A stretch of 64,000 nucleotides of DNA from Microvirga flocculans ATCC BAA-817 (GTDB lineage Bacteria; Pseudomonadota; Alphaproteobacteria; Rhizobiales; Beijerinckiaceae), in contig NZ_JAEA01000001.1 in NCBI RefSeq assembly GCF_000518665.1, forward strand, positions 62,001-126,000. Direction: 5' to 3'. The notes beneath the pieces are model-generated. The model worked only from the letters and a program-made list of their open reading frames with translations, searched no databases and was not told the DNA's origin. Shown piece by piece: positions 19,717 through 28,650 of this stretch. Positions within the stretch are counted from its first letter, which is position 1; each line of letters starts with the position of its first letter. The translations under genes and the position numbers were made by a program.

Positions 19717-20396
19717 TGGCGCGCGATTCGCGCCCCGTCCTGCGGCTTGGCGTCGGGATCGCGCAGGTAAAGCGGCTTCGGCAGGGCCTGGGCCGGGTCG
19801 GCCAGCGCCCCCAGGCGCGCCACCCAGGCGATGTCGGGATGAGCCGCCGCGTCGCTCACATGCGCCTCGACGCCCTGGATCCGGGCCTCGGCCGCCAGCA
19901 TGGGCGCGGCCGATCCGGCGATCAGGATCGGGCCGGAGCCGAGGAGGCGGATCGCCTCGCGATAGGTCATCAGCCCAGGTGGGATGATGGTGCGCCCGCC
20001 CGGCGCGACGGCCTGGATGTAGAGATGCCCGTGCTTGGCGTCGATGGCGGCGGTGTAGAGCCCGCGCCTGTCGCCGACCATGAGCGGGGCGAGGAAGGCC
20101 GAGAGGGTCGCGACCCCGACCACCGGGATTCCAGCGGCCAGGCCGATGCCGCGCGCCGCGCTGATCCCGACCCTCAGCCCCGTATAGCTGCCCGGCCCGA
20201 CCGTCACGGCGACCCGGTCGAGGCTTTCGAACCCGCCCTCGACCTGGGCGGAGAGCCGGTCGAGCAGCGGCATCAGCGCCTCCGCGTGGCCGCGCTCCAT
20301 GGGAATGGACTCGGCCGCCAGCGGCACGGTCTCGCCGGCCTGGAGAATGCAGGCCGAACAGGCGCCGAGGGCGGTATCGATGGCAAGAACGCGCAA
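19713..20396 (-). CDS. tsaB: tRNA threonylcarbamoyladenosine biosynthesis protein TsaB
   Basis: TsaB is a partner of TsaD in t6A37 tRNA modification. The 227-residue protein starts at TTG 20396 (LRVLAIDTALGACSACIL), with GGAG about 8 bp upstream; the frame is open to 20603 but the extra residues are not family-like. The ASKHA-fold pattern includes VLAIDTA, the conserved VAVTVGPGSYTGLRVGISAARG and a beta-strand region around GLYTAAIDAKHGHLYIQ. It is coupled to rimI. Confidence 0.94.
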   Translation of the reverse strand: MRVLAIDTALGACSACILQAGETVPLAAESIPMERGHAEALMPLLDRLSAQVEGGFESLDRVAVTVGPGSYTGLRVGISAARGIGLAAGIPVVGVATLSAFLAPLMVGDRRGLYTAAIDAKHGHLYIQAVAPGGRTIIPPGLMTYREAIRLLGSGPILIAGSAAPMLAAEARIQGVEAHVSDAAAHPDIAWVARLGALADPAQALPKPLYLRDPDAKPQDGARIARQ

Positions 20397-20574
20397 CGTT
20401 CGTCTCCGTCTGGTCTGACGTTTCTTTAGATCAGGAAGCGCGGAGAAGGGAACCCGGAATCCGAGGCGAGTCCGCAACGGTGGTAGCGATGAATGGTCTT
20501 CCTCGATGTCATCACCGGCCTTGTCGCGCCGGCGATCTCGATTGAGAAAAGCACCACAACGACATCGGCAGCGC

Positions 20575-21003
20575 TCAACCCTGCGGCAACGCCTCGCCTG
20601 CATATTGCCCGGCGAATTCGGCGCTCGGTGGGATCGGCTTGATCACGTCGATCAGCACGCCGTTGGGGTCATGAGTGATGAAGTGGCGCTGGCCGAAGGG
20701 TTCGTCGCGCAGCGGGACCAGGATCGGCAGGCCTGCCGCCTGGATCTCCCGGTAGAGCGCGTCCGGATCCTCGATCTCGAAATTGAGGATCATCCCGGCA
20801 GCGGGGCGCCGGGCTTGAGGCGGGATCGTGTCGTGCTCGCTGTCGAGGATCGCGAGATTGACGGATTCGTCGCCAGCAAACTGGAGGTGCACGTACCAAT
20901 CGCTGCTGAAGGCAGGCCGGAACCCGAAATGCGCCATATAGAAGGCAGTCGTGCCGACGATGTCGCGGGTCATGATGACCGGATAATAGCTTGTGACCTT
21001 CAT
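20575..21003 (-). CDS. Glyoxalase/bleomycin resistance (VOC) family protein
   Basis: The 142-residue protein has the VOC fold with paired betaalphabetabetabeta modules ([19 protein letters not shown], then [19 protein letters not shown]). It is probably a metal-dependent lyase or dioxygenase or a resistance protein, but the function is unknown. It is divergent from a TetR regulator, with a 69-bp shared promoter region that contains a strong palindrome. That suggests TetR control of this gene. Confidence 0.85.
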   Translation of the reverse strand: MKVTSYYPVIMTRDIVGTTAFYMAHFGFRPAFSSDWYVHLQFAGDESVNLAILDSEHDTIPPQARRPAAGMILNFEIEDPDALYREIQAAGLPILVPLRDEPFGQRHFITHDPNGVLIDVIKPIPPSAEFAGQYAGEALPQG

Positions 21004-21055
21004 CGCTGTTCATCCCCCGAATATCGACATACAATCTGCCTGTTTCTTTCAATTA

Positions 21056-21072
21056 ACATACAGGCTGTATGT
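21056..21072. promoter_or_regulatory. TetR operator candidate (17-bp palindrome)
   Basis: ACATACAG, a central G and CTGTATGT form a perfect 17-bp palindrome that ends one base before the tetR ATG at 21073. The site is placed to repress both tetR and the divergent glyoxalase gene. A related half-site, ACATACA, occurs near 21027. Confidence 0.7.
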
Positions 21073-21657
21073 ATGCAACCGAGACGAAGCAATCCCGAGC
21101 GCGCCGAAGCAACCCGGACGGCGCTGCTGCAAGCGGCGCGGAGGCTTTTCATCGAGAAGGGCTACGCGGAAACCTCGACGCCGGAGATCGTCGTGGCCGC
21201 GCAGGTGACGCGCGGGGCGCTCTATCATCACTTCGCCGACAAGCGTGACCTGTTCCGGGCGGTGCTGGAGCGGGAGGCCAAGGCCGTGGCCGACGAGATC
21301 GAGAAGGTCGCGGCCCCAGACAAACGGCCGCGCGAGGCGCTCGTCGCGGGAAGCCTCGCCTATCTTGACGCCATGTCCGTTCCGGGACGGACGCGGCTGC
21401 TGCTCATCGACGGTCCCGCCGTGCTCGGTTCCATGGGGATCGCTTCCATCGACGAGGCCCATGCGGCGCGAAGCCTCAGCGAGGGGCTGGAGGCTGTGCT
21501 CGGGCCTGAGCCGAACGCCTTTTCCATTCAGGCCATGACCACCCTACTCTCGGCTGCCTTCGACCGGGCGGCGCTCGCCATCGAGGCGGGCGCCGATCCG
21601 GCGGAATTCAAAGCCGCGATGATCTGCCTCGTGGAGCGCGTCGTGGCATCTGCCTGA
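21073..21657 (+). CDS. TetR-family transcriptional regulator
   Basis: The 194-residue protein starts at ATG 21073 (MQPRRSNPERAEATRTALL). The helix-turn-helix region reads TSTPEIVVAAQVTRGALYHHFADKRDLF (shown as TSTPEIVVAAQVTRGALYHHF). The ligand-binding C-terminal half is less conserved. The start codon follows the operator palindrome with only a weak AGG upstream, so the mRNA leader may be very short. It is divergent from the glyoxalase gene and convergent with the nitroreductase gene, 1 bp apart at their ends. Confidence 0.93.
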   Translation: MQPRRSNPERAEATRTALLQAARRLFIEKGYAETSTPEIVVAAQVTRGALYHHFADKRDLFRAVLEREAKAVADEIEKVAAPDKRPREALVAGSLAYLDAMSVPGRTRLLLIDGPAVLGSMGIASIDEAHAARSLSEGLEAVLGPEPNAFSIQAMTTLLSAAFDRAALAIEAGADPAEFKAAMICLVERVVASA

Positions 21658-21658
21658 C

Positions 21659-22249
21659 TCACGCGATGGTGCAGAATTCCTCGAAGGCGAAGCGCGGCTG
21701 GCGCGGGTGGAGCTTGCCCGGAATGCCGTAGCCGAGATTGATCAGGAAGTTCGACCTGACCGTCCCGCCGGGGAAGAAGGCCTCGTCGACGCCCTGCCGG
21801 TCGAAGCCGCCCATGGGGCCGCAATCGAGACCGAGCGAGCGGGCGGCCATGATGAGATAGGCGCCCTGCAGGCACGAGCCCTGGAAGGCCGTCCGCTCGA
21901 TGGCCTCGGGCTTGCCGGCGAACCAGCTGCGGGCGTCGGGGCTGTTGGGGGCGAGGTAGAAGAGCTTCTCGTAGAACGCGGTGTCGTAGGCCACGATCAC
22001 GGTGGCGGGCGCGCTCATGGTCTGGCGCACATTGCCCTCGTCGAGATGCGGCCTGAGCTTCTCCTTGGCCTCCGGCGACACCACGAAGACGAAGCGCGCC
22101 GGGCAGGAATTGGCGCTGGTCGGGCCGAGCTTGGCGAGATCGGCGAGGGCGCGCAGAATCGCCTCGGGAATGGGCCGTTCCTCCCACCAGCGATGGGTGC
22201 GGGCCTCACGGAAGAGCTGGTCCAGAGCGGCATCGGGCAGGGCGGGCAA
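21659..22249 (-). CDS. Nitroreductase family protein, RutE/malonic semialdehyde reductase-like
   Basis: The 196-residue protein has the flavin-binding nitroreductase pattern: [35 protein letters not shown] and [13 protein letters not shown]. The segment is closest in style to RutE, a malonic semialdehyde reductase acting in pyrimidine degradation; other rut genes are not present here, so the substrate is open. It is an FMN enzyme expected in the cytosol. The stop codon lies one base from the convergent TetR stop. Confidence 0.88.
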   Translation of the reverse strand: MPALPDAALDQLFREARTHRWWEERPIPEAILRALADLAKLGPTSANSCPARFVFVVSPEAKEKLRPHLDEGNVRQTMSAPATVIVAYDTAFYEKLFYLAPNSPDARSWFAGKPEAIERTAFQGSCLQGAYLIMAARSLGLDCGPMGGFDRQGVDEAFFPGGTVRSNFLINLGYGIPGKLHPRQPRFAFEEFCTIA

Positions 22250-22331
22250 GGCAAAACCTCCAAACGAAAAGCGCGGCTCGACAAAGCCGCGCTTCGATAG
22301 CTGAAATTTCAGGGATGAATCAAACGGCGGG

Positions 22332-22892
22332 TCAGACCGCCTGCACCTCGCGCACGTCCGGCAGGAAGTGGCGCAGCAGGTTCTGGATGCCGTGGCGCAG
22401 GGTGGCCGTCGAGGACGGGCAGCCCGAGCAGGCTCCCTTCATGACCAGATAGACCGTGCCGTCCTTGAAGCCGCGGAAGGTGATGTCGCCGCCGTCGCCC
22501 GCCACAGCCGGGCGGATGCGGGTTTCGAGCAGCTCCTTGATGGTCTCGACGGTGGAGGCGTCCGCGGGGTCGAAGAACTCCTCGCCATCGTCCTCCGTCG
22601 CGCCGTAGCCGTTGGCGAAGAGCGGCGCGCCGGTCATGAAATGCTCCATGATCGCGCCGAGAATGGCGGGCTTGAGGTGCTGCCACTCGCCGTCCGCCTT
22701 GGTGACGGTGACGAAGTCGTAGCCGAAGAACACGGCCGTGACGCCGGGCACCGCGAAAAGGCGCTGGGCGAGCGGCGAAACCTCGCCGGCTTCGGGGGTC
22801 TTCGCCTCGAAGGTGCCCTCCGGCATCACCACGCGGCCGGGCAGGAATTTCAAGGTGGCGGGATTGGGGGTCGCTTCAGTCTGGATAAACAT
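22332..22892 (-). CDS. NifU/Nfu-type iron-sulfur scaffold protein
   Basis: The 186-residue protein has an N-terminal Nfu domain ([30 protein letters not shown]) and a C-terminal NifU domain with the CSGCPSS cluster-binding motif (CxxC). It would carry or deliver Fe-S clusters to client proteins. An Irr-box-like palindrome lies 45 bp upstream, suggesting iron control. It is the standard neighbour of tsaB, uspA and trpS in rhizobia. Confidence 0.92.
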   Translation of the reverse strand: MFIQTEATPNPATLKFLPGRVVMPEGTFEAKTPEAGEVSPLAQRLFAVPGVTAVFFGYDFVTVTKADGEWQHLKPAILGAIMEHFMTGAPLFANGYGATEDDGEEFFDPADASTVETIKELLETRIRPAVAGDGGDITFRGFKDGTVYLVMKGACSGCPSSTATLRHGIQNLLRHFLPDVREVQAV

Positions 22893-22937
22893 CGTCTTTG
22901 CGTCCTCTGCGCCGGTTCAAGGCCGGCCGAGTGGGGA

Positions 22938-22954
22938 TTTAGAATCGTTCTAAC
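22938..22954. promoter_or_regulatory. Irr-box (ICE)-like palindrome upstream of nifU
   Basis: TTTAGAA, TCG and TTCTAAC match the Irr iron control element TTTAGAAYNRTTCTAAA at all but the last base. It is about 45 bp upstream of the nifU ATG. Control by Irr is inferred from the match and the iron-linked gene. Confidence 0.7.
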
Positions 22955-23017
22955 AGCTTCCTGTCCCAATGTGGATCGAATCGGGACGGATTCCAAGGGG
23001 AGACCGTCGGGCCTGTC

Positions 23018-23515
23018 TCACCCCGCCAGCGCGTCGATCTCCTCGTCGGTCAGGCTGCCCGGGACGATGACGATGGGGACCGGGAAGGAGGCGGCGGCGC
23101 GGCCGCCGAGGGTGGAGACGAGGGGGCCGGGGCCCTCCTTGCCGTGGCCTGCGGCGAGCACCAGGAAGGAGATGTCCTCGTCCTCGCGGATGAGCTTCAT
23201 GATCTCGTCCGCGCGGTTGCCGACGCGGATCACCTGCTCCGGCTCGACGCCTGCCGCGTTGCGGGCTTCGCGGGCGGCGGCATCGAGCTGCTTCTGGGCC
23301 TCTTCGCTTGCCTCTTCGATCATGGCCTCGCCGACGCCGATCCATTCGAAGTTGTCGGGTTGGGCCACCACGGCCAGCATCACCATGCTCGCGCCCGTGC
23401 GGGCGGCACGGCGCGAGGCGAAATGGACGGCCCGGGCGCATTCCGGCGTCTTGTCGATCACCACCATGAATTTCGGACGGTGGCCTGACTCGTAGGATCG
23501 GCGCTTGTCGCTCAC
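23018..23515 (-). CDS. Universal stress protein (UspA family)
   Basis: The 165-residue protein starts at GTG 23515 (VSDKRRSYESGHRPKF), with GGAG upstream; the frame is open to 23788 but the start inside trpS is improbable. The UspA fold shows PKFMVVIDKTPECARAVHFA near the start, VIRVGNRADEIMKLIRE in the middle and VLAAGHGKEGPGPLVSTLGG near the end, the last resembling the ATP-binding G-2x-G-9x-G pattern. It is a cytoplasmic stress protein. Confidence 0.9.
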   Translation of the reverse strand: MSDKRRSYESGHRPKFMVVIDKTPECARAVHFASRRAARTGASMVMLAVVAQPDNFEWIGVGEAMIEEASEEAQKQLDAAAREARNAAGVEPEQVIRVGNRADEIMKLIREDEDISFLVLAAGHGKEGPGPLVSTLGGRAAASFPVPIVIVPGSLTDEEIDALAG

Positions 23516-23602
23516 GGCACGCTCTCCTGCCTTGACCCTGATGCTGCCTCGCCTTCCCGCTGAGGGCAAGACGGCGCGAGCGCGCTTCCCTTCGGCGGAA
23601 AC

Positions 23603-23624
23603 GCATCGCCCGTACGGGCGATGC
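23603..23624. repeat. Palindrome between trpS and uspA
   Basis: GCATCGCCCG, TA and CGGGCGATGC form a perfect 22-bp palindrome in the 175-bp gap. It has no poly-U run, so a terminator role is uncertain. Confidence 0.5.
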
Positions 23625-23690
23625 CTGAGAGATGGGGCGCAGTCTCGATCCCGAAAGTGGCGTCGCCTTTGAGGGATCCTTCGCTTCAGT

Positions 23691-24731
23691 TCAGCGCGCG
23701 CGCACGAAGCCCACGATGTCCTTGACCGCGTCCATGGTGACGGAGGCAATGGCGCGCGCGCGGTTCGAGCCGTCCACCAGCACTGCATCGATATGGCCGG
23801 GATCGGCCATGAGGCGGCGCATCTCGCCGGCGATGGGGGCGAGCTTCGTCACGGCCACATCCACCAGGGCGGCCTTGAAGCCGGAGAACTGCGACCCGCC
23901 GTGCTGGCGCAGCACCTCCTCCGGCGTGATGTCCGTGAGCGCGGCATAAATCGCGACGAGGTTCTCCGCCTCGGGGCGTGCCTTCAGGCCCTCGACCTCG
24001 CTCGGCAGCGGCTCGGGATCGGTCTTCGCCTTGCGGATCTTCTGGGCGATGGTGTCCGCATCGTCCGTGAGGTTGATGCGCGAGTAATCCGACGGATCCG
24101 ACTTCGACATCTTCTTCGAGCCGTCGCGCAGGGACATGACGCGGGTGGCCGGGCCGTGGATCATCGGCTCGGTGAGCGGGAAGAAGGCATCGCCGAAGCC
24201 GTTCGCGGCGATGGATTCGGCCCAGTCGTTGTTGAACTTCTGGGCGATGTCGCGGGTCAGCTCCAGGTGCTGCTTCTGGTCCTCGCCGACCGGCACGTGC
24301 GTGGCGCGGTAGACCAGGATGTCAGCGGCCATCAGGTTCGGATAGGCGTAGAGGCCGACCGAGGCGTTCTCCCGGTCCTTGCCCGCCTTGTCCTTGAACT
24401 GGGTCATGCGGTTGAGCCAGCCGAGACGGGCGACGCAGTTGAACACCCAGGCGAGTTCCGCGTGCTGCGACACCTGGGACTGGTTGAAGACGATATGGCG
24501 CTTCGGGTCGATCCCGGCGGCGAGGAACGCGGCCGTCACCTCGCGGATCTGCCGGGTGAGGTCGGCCGGGTTCTGAGGCACCGTGATCGCGTGCATGTCC
24601 ACGACGCAATAGATGCAGTCGTGCGTCTCCTGCATGGTGACGAAGCGCTTGATGGCGCCGAGATAATTCCCGAGATGAAGGTTTCCGGTGGGCTGAACGC
24701 CCGAGAAAACCAGCTCCTTGAACTGCGCCAT
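23691..24731 (-). CDS. trpS: Tryptophanyl-tRNA synthetase
   Basis: TrpS charges tRNA-Trp. The start at ATG 24731 gives 346 residues beginning [20 protein letters not shown]. The class I signature HLGN (HIGH-like) is at the front, and the KMSKS loop is in the middle ([16 protein letters not shown]). The [16 protein letters not shown] region is typical. It lies between murJ and uspA, the usual rhizobial order. Confidence 0.97.
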   Translation of the reverse strand: MAQFKELVFSGVQPTGNLHLGNYLGAIKRFVTMQETHDCIYCVVDMHAITVPQNPADLTRQIREVTAAFLAAGIDPKRHIVFNQSQVSQHAELAWVFNCVARLGWLNRMTQFKDKAGKDRENASVGLYAYPNLMAADILVYRATHVPVGEDQKQHLELTRDIAQKFNNDWAESIAANGFGDAFFPLTEPMIHGPATRVMSLRDGSKKMSKSDPSDYSRINLTDDADTIAQKIRKAKTDPEPLPSEVEGLKARPEAENLVAIYAALTDITPEEVLRQHGGSQFSGFKAALVDVAVTKLAPIAGEMRRLMADPGHIDAVLVDGSNRARAIASVTMDAVKDIVGFVRAR

Positions 24732-24896
24732 CGCCTTGAACTCCAAGAGGGATGCACCCTGCGGGCGGGACGCGCCGCACGATGTCCCGGACTCATGTTT
24801 CCAAACCATCGTCCTGCGGCCGGCGGTAAGCCCGCGTGCCGCGAAGACGCTTCTCCGCGGGGGTTACGACAGGCCCGCGCCACGATGCAAGGGTTC

Positions 24897-26420
24897 TCAC
24901 GATTTTTTCGCGAGCGAAGCCCAATCGTCGCGGGTCACCGCCCCCGTGACCCAGGCCGCCAGCCCATAGAGCGCAAGGCCGCCCAGGCACAAGGCCGCCA
25001 GGGTGACGGGACCCGCCTGCGAAAGCGCGCTCCCGGCGGCGAACAGGCCCAGGCTCATGGCGAGGGTCGCCGCCGCGATCCGGCCCAGGCGCGCGATGAA
25101 GGACCGGTCCGGGGACCAGAGGCCGAATCGGGCAAGCCCCAGGATCACGGCCCCCGCATGGCCGAGGCATCCCAGGCTCACCCCGAGCGCGATCCCGGTG
25201 GGGCCGAGGGGCCCTGCGAGAAGAAGGCAGAAGGCCACCGTCAGGGCGAGGCCCGCGAGGGCGGCGGACAGCGCGGCCTTCAGGGAGCCGCAGGCGAAAA
25301 GGGTCTGGCTCGACACCTTGGCCACCGTCGCGAAGGGCAGTCCCAGGCTCAGGGCCATGAGCACCAGGGCCGTGCCCTCCACATCGGCGGAGGCGAAGGC
25401 GCCGCGCTCGAAGAGAACGGCGCTCACGGGCCGGGCGAGGATGAACAGGGCGGCGCCGGCGGGCAGGGCCAGCAGCAGCGCGGTCTCCAGCGCCCGGTTC
25501 TGCGCCGCCACGAGGGCGGGGGTCTCGCCCGCCCGGTGGCGGCGGGCGAGTTCGGGCAGGAGCAGGCTCGACGCCAGCGCGGCCATGAGGCCTAGGGGCA
25601 GCTGCATCACCCGCTCGGCGTAATAGAGCCACGAGACGGCGGAGGGCCAGAACGAGGCAATCTGCGTGGCTGCCAGGAAGAAGACCTGCACCGCGCCGCT
25701 CGCGGCGAGTACCGGAAGCCCGGCCAGCATCAGGCTCCGCAGCAGCGGGGACCGGCGCGGCCTGCGGAACCGGACGAGCGCCGGGCCGCCGCGCAGGAGC
25801 GCCACGGCGACGACCGCCAGCTGGACCAGGCCGGCGAGGCTCGAAGCGGCGGCGAGCCACGCCCCCTTCTGCGCGAGGGACAAGTCGAAGCCCGCTTCCA
25901 GGGCGACGAGCGTCAGGATGAGACCGCCATTGACCGCCAGCGGCGCGAGGGCCGTCGCGATGAAGCGCCCGCGCAGGTTCAGCACGGCCGCGCCGATGGA
26001 GGCGAGGGTCACGCAGGCCACAATGGGGAAGGACAGGCGCGTGTAGAGCGCGGCGAGCGCCAGGGTTCCGCCGTCGTCGCGCAGGCCGGGCGCCAGACCG
26101 AGGGCGATCAGCCCCGCCCCGATCTCCACGAGGCCCGTGAGCGCCAGGAGCGCGAGCCCGAAGACGGTCAGCACGCTGCCCGCCGCCTCTGCCGCGTCGT
26201 CCGGCTCCAGGCGGCTCAGCGCGGGCACGAGCACCGGATTGAGCCCGCCCTCGCCGACGATGCGGCGCACCAGGTTCGGCAGGCGGAAGGCCGCCAGGAA
26301 GGCATCCGCCACCGGCCCCGCGCCCAGGGCATGCGCGAAGAGCACATCCCGGACGAGGCCGAGGATGCGCGAGGCGACCGAGCCGAGGCCGACCAGAAGG
26401 GAGGAGCGGATGAGCGACAT
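24897..26420 (-). CDS. murJ: Lipid II flippase MurJ (MviN)
   Basis: MurJ moves lipid II across the inner membrane for peptidoglycan synthesis. The 507-residue protein starts at ATG 26420 (MSLIRSSLLVGLGSVASRIL). The family motif RILGLVRDVLFAHALGAG and the following FRLPNLVRRIVGEGGLN are clear. About 14 hydrophobic segments are visible. The frame is open upstream to 27287, but that part is antisense-frame noise across the CysZ gene. It is upstream of trpS, on the same strand. Confidence 0.95.
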   Translation of the reverse strand: MSLIRSSLLVGLGSVASRILGLVRDVLFAHALGAGPVADAFLAAFRLPNLVRRIVGEGGLNPVLVPALSRLEPDDAAEAAGSVLTVFGLALLALTGLVEIGAGLIALGLAPGLRDDGGTLALAALYTRLSFPIVACVTLASIGAAVLNLRGRFIATALAPLAVNGGLILTLVALEAGFDLSLAQKGAWLAAASSLAGLVQLAVVAVALLRGGPALVRFRRPRRSPLLRSLMLAGLPVLAASGAVQVFFLAATQIASFWPSAVSWLYYAERVMQLPLGLMAALASSLLLPELARRHRAGETPALVAAQNRALETALLLALPAGAALFILARPVSAVLFERGAFASADVEGTALVLMALSLGLPFATVAKVSSQTLFACGSLKAALSAALAGLALTVAFCLLLAGPLGPTGIALGVSLGCLGHAGAVILGLARFGLWSPDRSFIARLGRIAAATLAMSLGLFAAGSALSQAGPVTLAALCLGGLALYGLAAWVTGAVTRDDWASLAKKS

Positions 26421-26515
26421 GGGTAATGTCGCGCTTAAACGCTTCCGAGGGGATTGTCTAAGGGAACGGCGTCCCGGAGCTCCTCGCCGGGAAAAGCTCC
26501 GGCGCCGCAGCCCCG

Positions 26516-27247
26516 TCAGAACCTCTCGAGGGATGCCGGGGCTTCGCGGCGTCCCGGCGCTCCTCTCGCGGCGTCCCGCGCGAGTTTCTTGTGCAGGTGA
26601 ACCATCATCGCCGCGCCGAAGATCGGCGTGACGAGGTTCACCACCGGCACGAGCACCAGCCCCGCCACGACGGCGCCCGCGGCCAGAAGCGTGCCGCGAT
26701 ATTCGTTCCGCAGGCGCGCCACCTCCTCCGGCGGCCAGAAGCGTCCCGCCGCCAGCTCGAAATATTCGCGCCCCAGCAGATAGGCATTGGCGATGAAGAA
26801 CGCGCCGATATTGACGCCGGGAATGAAGAACAGGAGCAGGGCGACGAGGTTCACCAGGAGCGACAGCCCCGCGAAGCGGAGGCCGTAGAGGAGCGCCTTG
26901 CCGAAGGGCAGCGCCCGGCCCGGCGGATCGGCCGGGTAATCCTGGCGTTCGACCACGTCGGCCACGTCGTCGAGGAAATAGCCCGCCACGACGGCCGAGA
27001 CGGCGGGGAGCAGGTAGATCAGGGCGACGAAGAGCCCGAATCCCGCGAGGAAGAACGCAAGGCTGTCGACGATCGGATAGGCGGCGCTCAGCTCGTGATT
27101 CGTGAGGAAGATGTCGAAGAGCTTGGTCAGGCCGAGCCAGACGAGGACCAGCAGCGCCACCGTCAACCCAATCGATTTCCAGAGGATGCGCCGCAACGAG
27201 GGCGAGGCGATCTCGCGGGCCGCCGCGAAAACCGATTGGATCAGCAT
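26516..27247 (-). CDS. CysZ/EI24-domain membrane protein
   Basis: The 243-residue protein has four or more TM helices (SIGLTVALLVLVWLGL, AFFLAGFGLFVALIYLLPA, LLVNLVALLLFFIPGVN, LLAAGAVVAGLVLVPVV). The EI24 pattern NAYLLGREYFE and the FIPGVNIGAFF segment place it with the CysZ sulfate transport family. Sulfate transport is inferred from family only. It precedes murJ on the same strand with a 95-bp gap. Confidence 0.88.
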   Translation of the reverse strand: MLIQSVFAAAREIASPSLRRILWKSIGLTVALLVLVWLGLTKLFDIFLTNHELSAAYPIVDSLAFFLAGFGLFVALIYLLPAVSAVVAGYFLDDVADVVERQDYPADPPGRALPFGKALLYGLRFAGLSLLVNLVALLLFFIPGVNIGAFFIANAYLLGREYFELAAGRFWPPEEVARLRNEYRGTLLAAGAVVAGLVLVPVVNLVTPIFGAAMMVHLHKKLARDAARGAPGRREAPASLERF

Positions 27248-27354
27248 GGGTCGTTCGTCTCCTCGGGGCTGCAGGCCCCTTGTCCATGGCCCCGCTTGCG
27301 GCGGGGCGCGGACCTTACTTATGAACGAACACGCCGCAAAGCGAGAGGTGGAGG

Positions 27355-28650
27355 ATGCAAGGGCCGCTGCAAACCGGATCGTCGACCGAACCCGGCGCGC
27401 ATCCCGATGTGGTGGTCGTGGGCGCGGGAAGCGCCGGGATCGCCGCGGCGCGCCGTCTCCTGGCCGCCGGGCTTTCGGTCACGGTCCTGGAGGCGCGCCA
27501 TCGCATCGGCGGCCGCACGCACACGCGGTCCTTCAGGGGCCACCCGCTCGATCTCGGCGCCCATTGGCTCCATGAGGGGCCCATCAACCCGCTGGTGAGG
27601 CTCGGACGTTTGCGCGGCGAGCCCCTGCGCCGGGCGCCGCTGGAGGGGCATCTGTTCGTCAGGGGCAAGCCGGGAAACCGGCTCCAGAAAGCGGCCCTCG
27701 ACCGCGCCTTCGCCCTGGCCGGCCGGGCGATGGCGCTGGCCTCGAAGGCGCCCGTGGACCGGCCCGCGGCCCAAGGCCTGCCGCCCATGGGTCCGCAGGG
27801 GCGGCGGGTGGCCGCCATTCACGGACTCGTCTCGGGCCGCCCCCTCGACGAGGTGAGCCTGCACGATTTTCCGCAGATGGATTATGCGGACAACCTGTTC
27901 ATCGCCGGCGGCCTCGGCGCCTATGTGAGCCGCCTGGGACAGGACCTGCCGGTCAGGCTCGGCGTCGCCGTTCAGGCCATCGACTGGTCGGGACCGGGCG
28001 TGCGGGTCGAGACGTCCGCGGGCACGCTCCGGGCCAGGGCGGTCATCGTCACCGCACCCATGGCCGTGCTGCAGCAGGAGGCGATCCGCTTCGCGCCCGC
28101 CCTGCCCGCCCTGAGCCGCGAGGCCATCGACGGCTTCACGCAGGGCGTCTACGAGCATGTGGTGCTGCATTGGCCGGGCTCGCCCTTCCGCGGCGCGGAC
28201 CGCCTGGCGAGCCTCATCGGAACGCACCGGCAGCCGCCGGGGCTTCTCACCTGCATCGACGGCACGCCCTTCCATTACTTCGAGCTCGACCAGCCCGTCG
28301 CCGCCGGGTTCGACCGGCGGGACGCGGATGCGCCCTTCCGGTTCGCCCGCGCGGTCCTGGCCGAGCATTTCGGATCCCGGGCGATCCGCAATCTCAGCTC
28401 CGTGCACAGCACCGCGTGGCGGCACGATCCCTGGTCGCGGGCGTCCTGGGCCGTGGTGCCGCCGGGGCGTCACGCCATCCGCGACATCCTGAAGGCCTCC
28501 GTCGGGGAGCGGATCTGGTTCGCGGGCGAGGCGCTCTCTCGCGCGCAATGGGGCACGGCGGGCGGCGCCTGGGAGGAAGGCGAGCGGGCCGCCGGGGAAA
28601 TCGTCGCGGCGCTTTGCCCCCCGTTCAGCGATCCTCCTTGCGCAGGCTGA
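27355..28650 (+). CDS. FAD-dependent amine oxidase family protein
   Basis: The 431-residue flavoprotein has an N-terminal dinucleotide-binding motif (VVVVGAGSAGIAAARRLLAAG) and the following acid-tipped strand (VTVLEARHRIGGRTHT). The C-terminal FAD-contact segment IWFAGEALSRAQWGTAGGAW is typical of monoamine oxidase relatives. It is probably a cytosolic oxidase or desaturase of an amine; the substrate is unknown. Its 3' end overlaps the convergent crp-type gene by 26 bp. Confidence 0.9.
   Translation: MQGPLQTGSSTEPGAHPDVVVVGAGSAGIAAARRLLAAGLSVTVLEARHRIGGRTHTRSFRGHPLDLGAHWLHEGPINPLVRLGRLRGEPLRRAPLEGHLFVRGKPGNRLQKAALDRAFALAGRAMALASKAPVDRPAAQGLPPMGPQGRRVAAIHGLVSGRPLDEVSLHDFPQMDYADNLFIAGGLGAYVSRLGQDLPVRLGVAVQAIDWSGPGVRVETSAGTLRARAVIVTAPMAVLQQEAIRFAPALPALSREAIDGFTQGVYEHVVLHWPGSPFRGADRLASLIGTHRQPPGLLTCIDGTPFHYFELDQPVAAGFDRRDADAPFRFARAVLAEHFGSRAIRNLSSVHSTAWRHDPWSRASWAVVPPGRHAIRDILKASVGERIWFAGEALSRAQWGTAGGAWEEGERAAGEIVAALCPPFSDPPCAG

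Noticed and set aside
23600..23650. Possible glycine riboswitch (GCATCGCC then CCTGAGAGATGG)
   Set aside because: The core pattern of the aptamer is incomplete, the gene downstream on that strand is not a glycine gene, and the palindrome alone explains the similarity.
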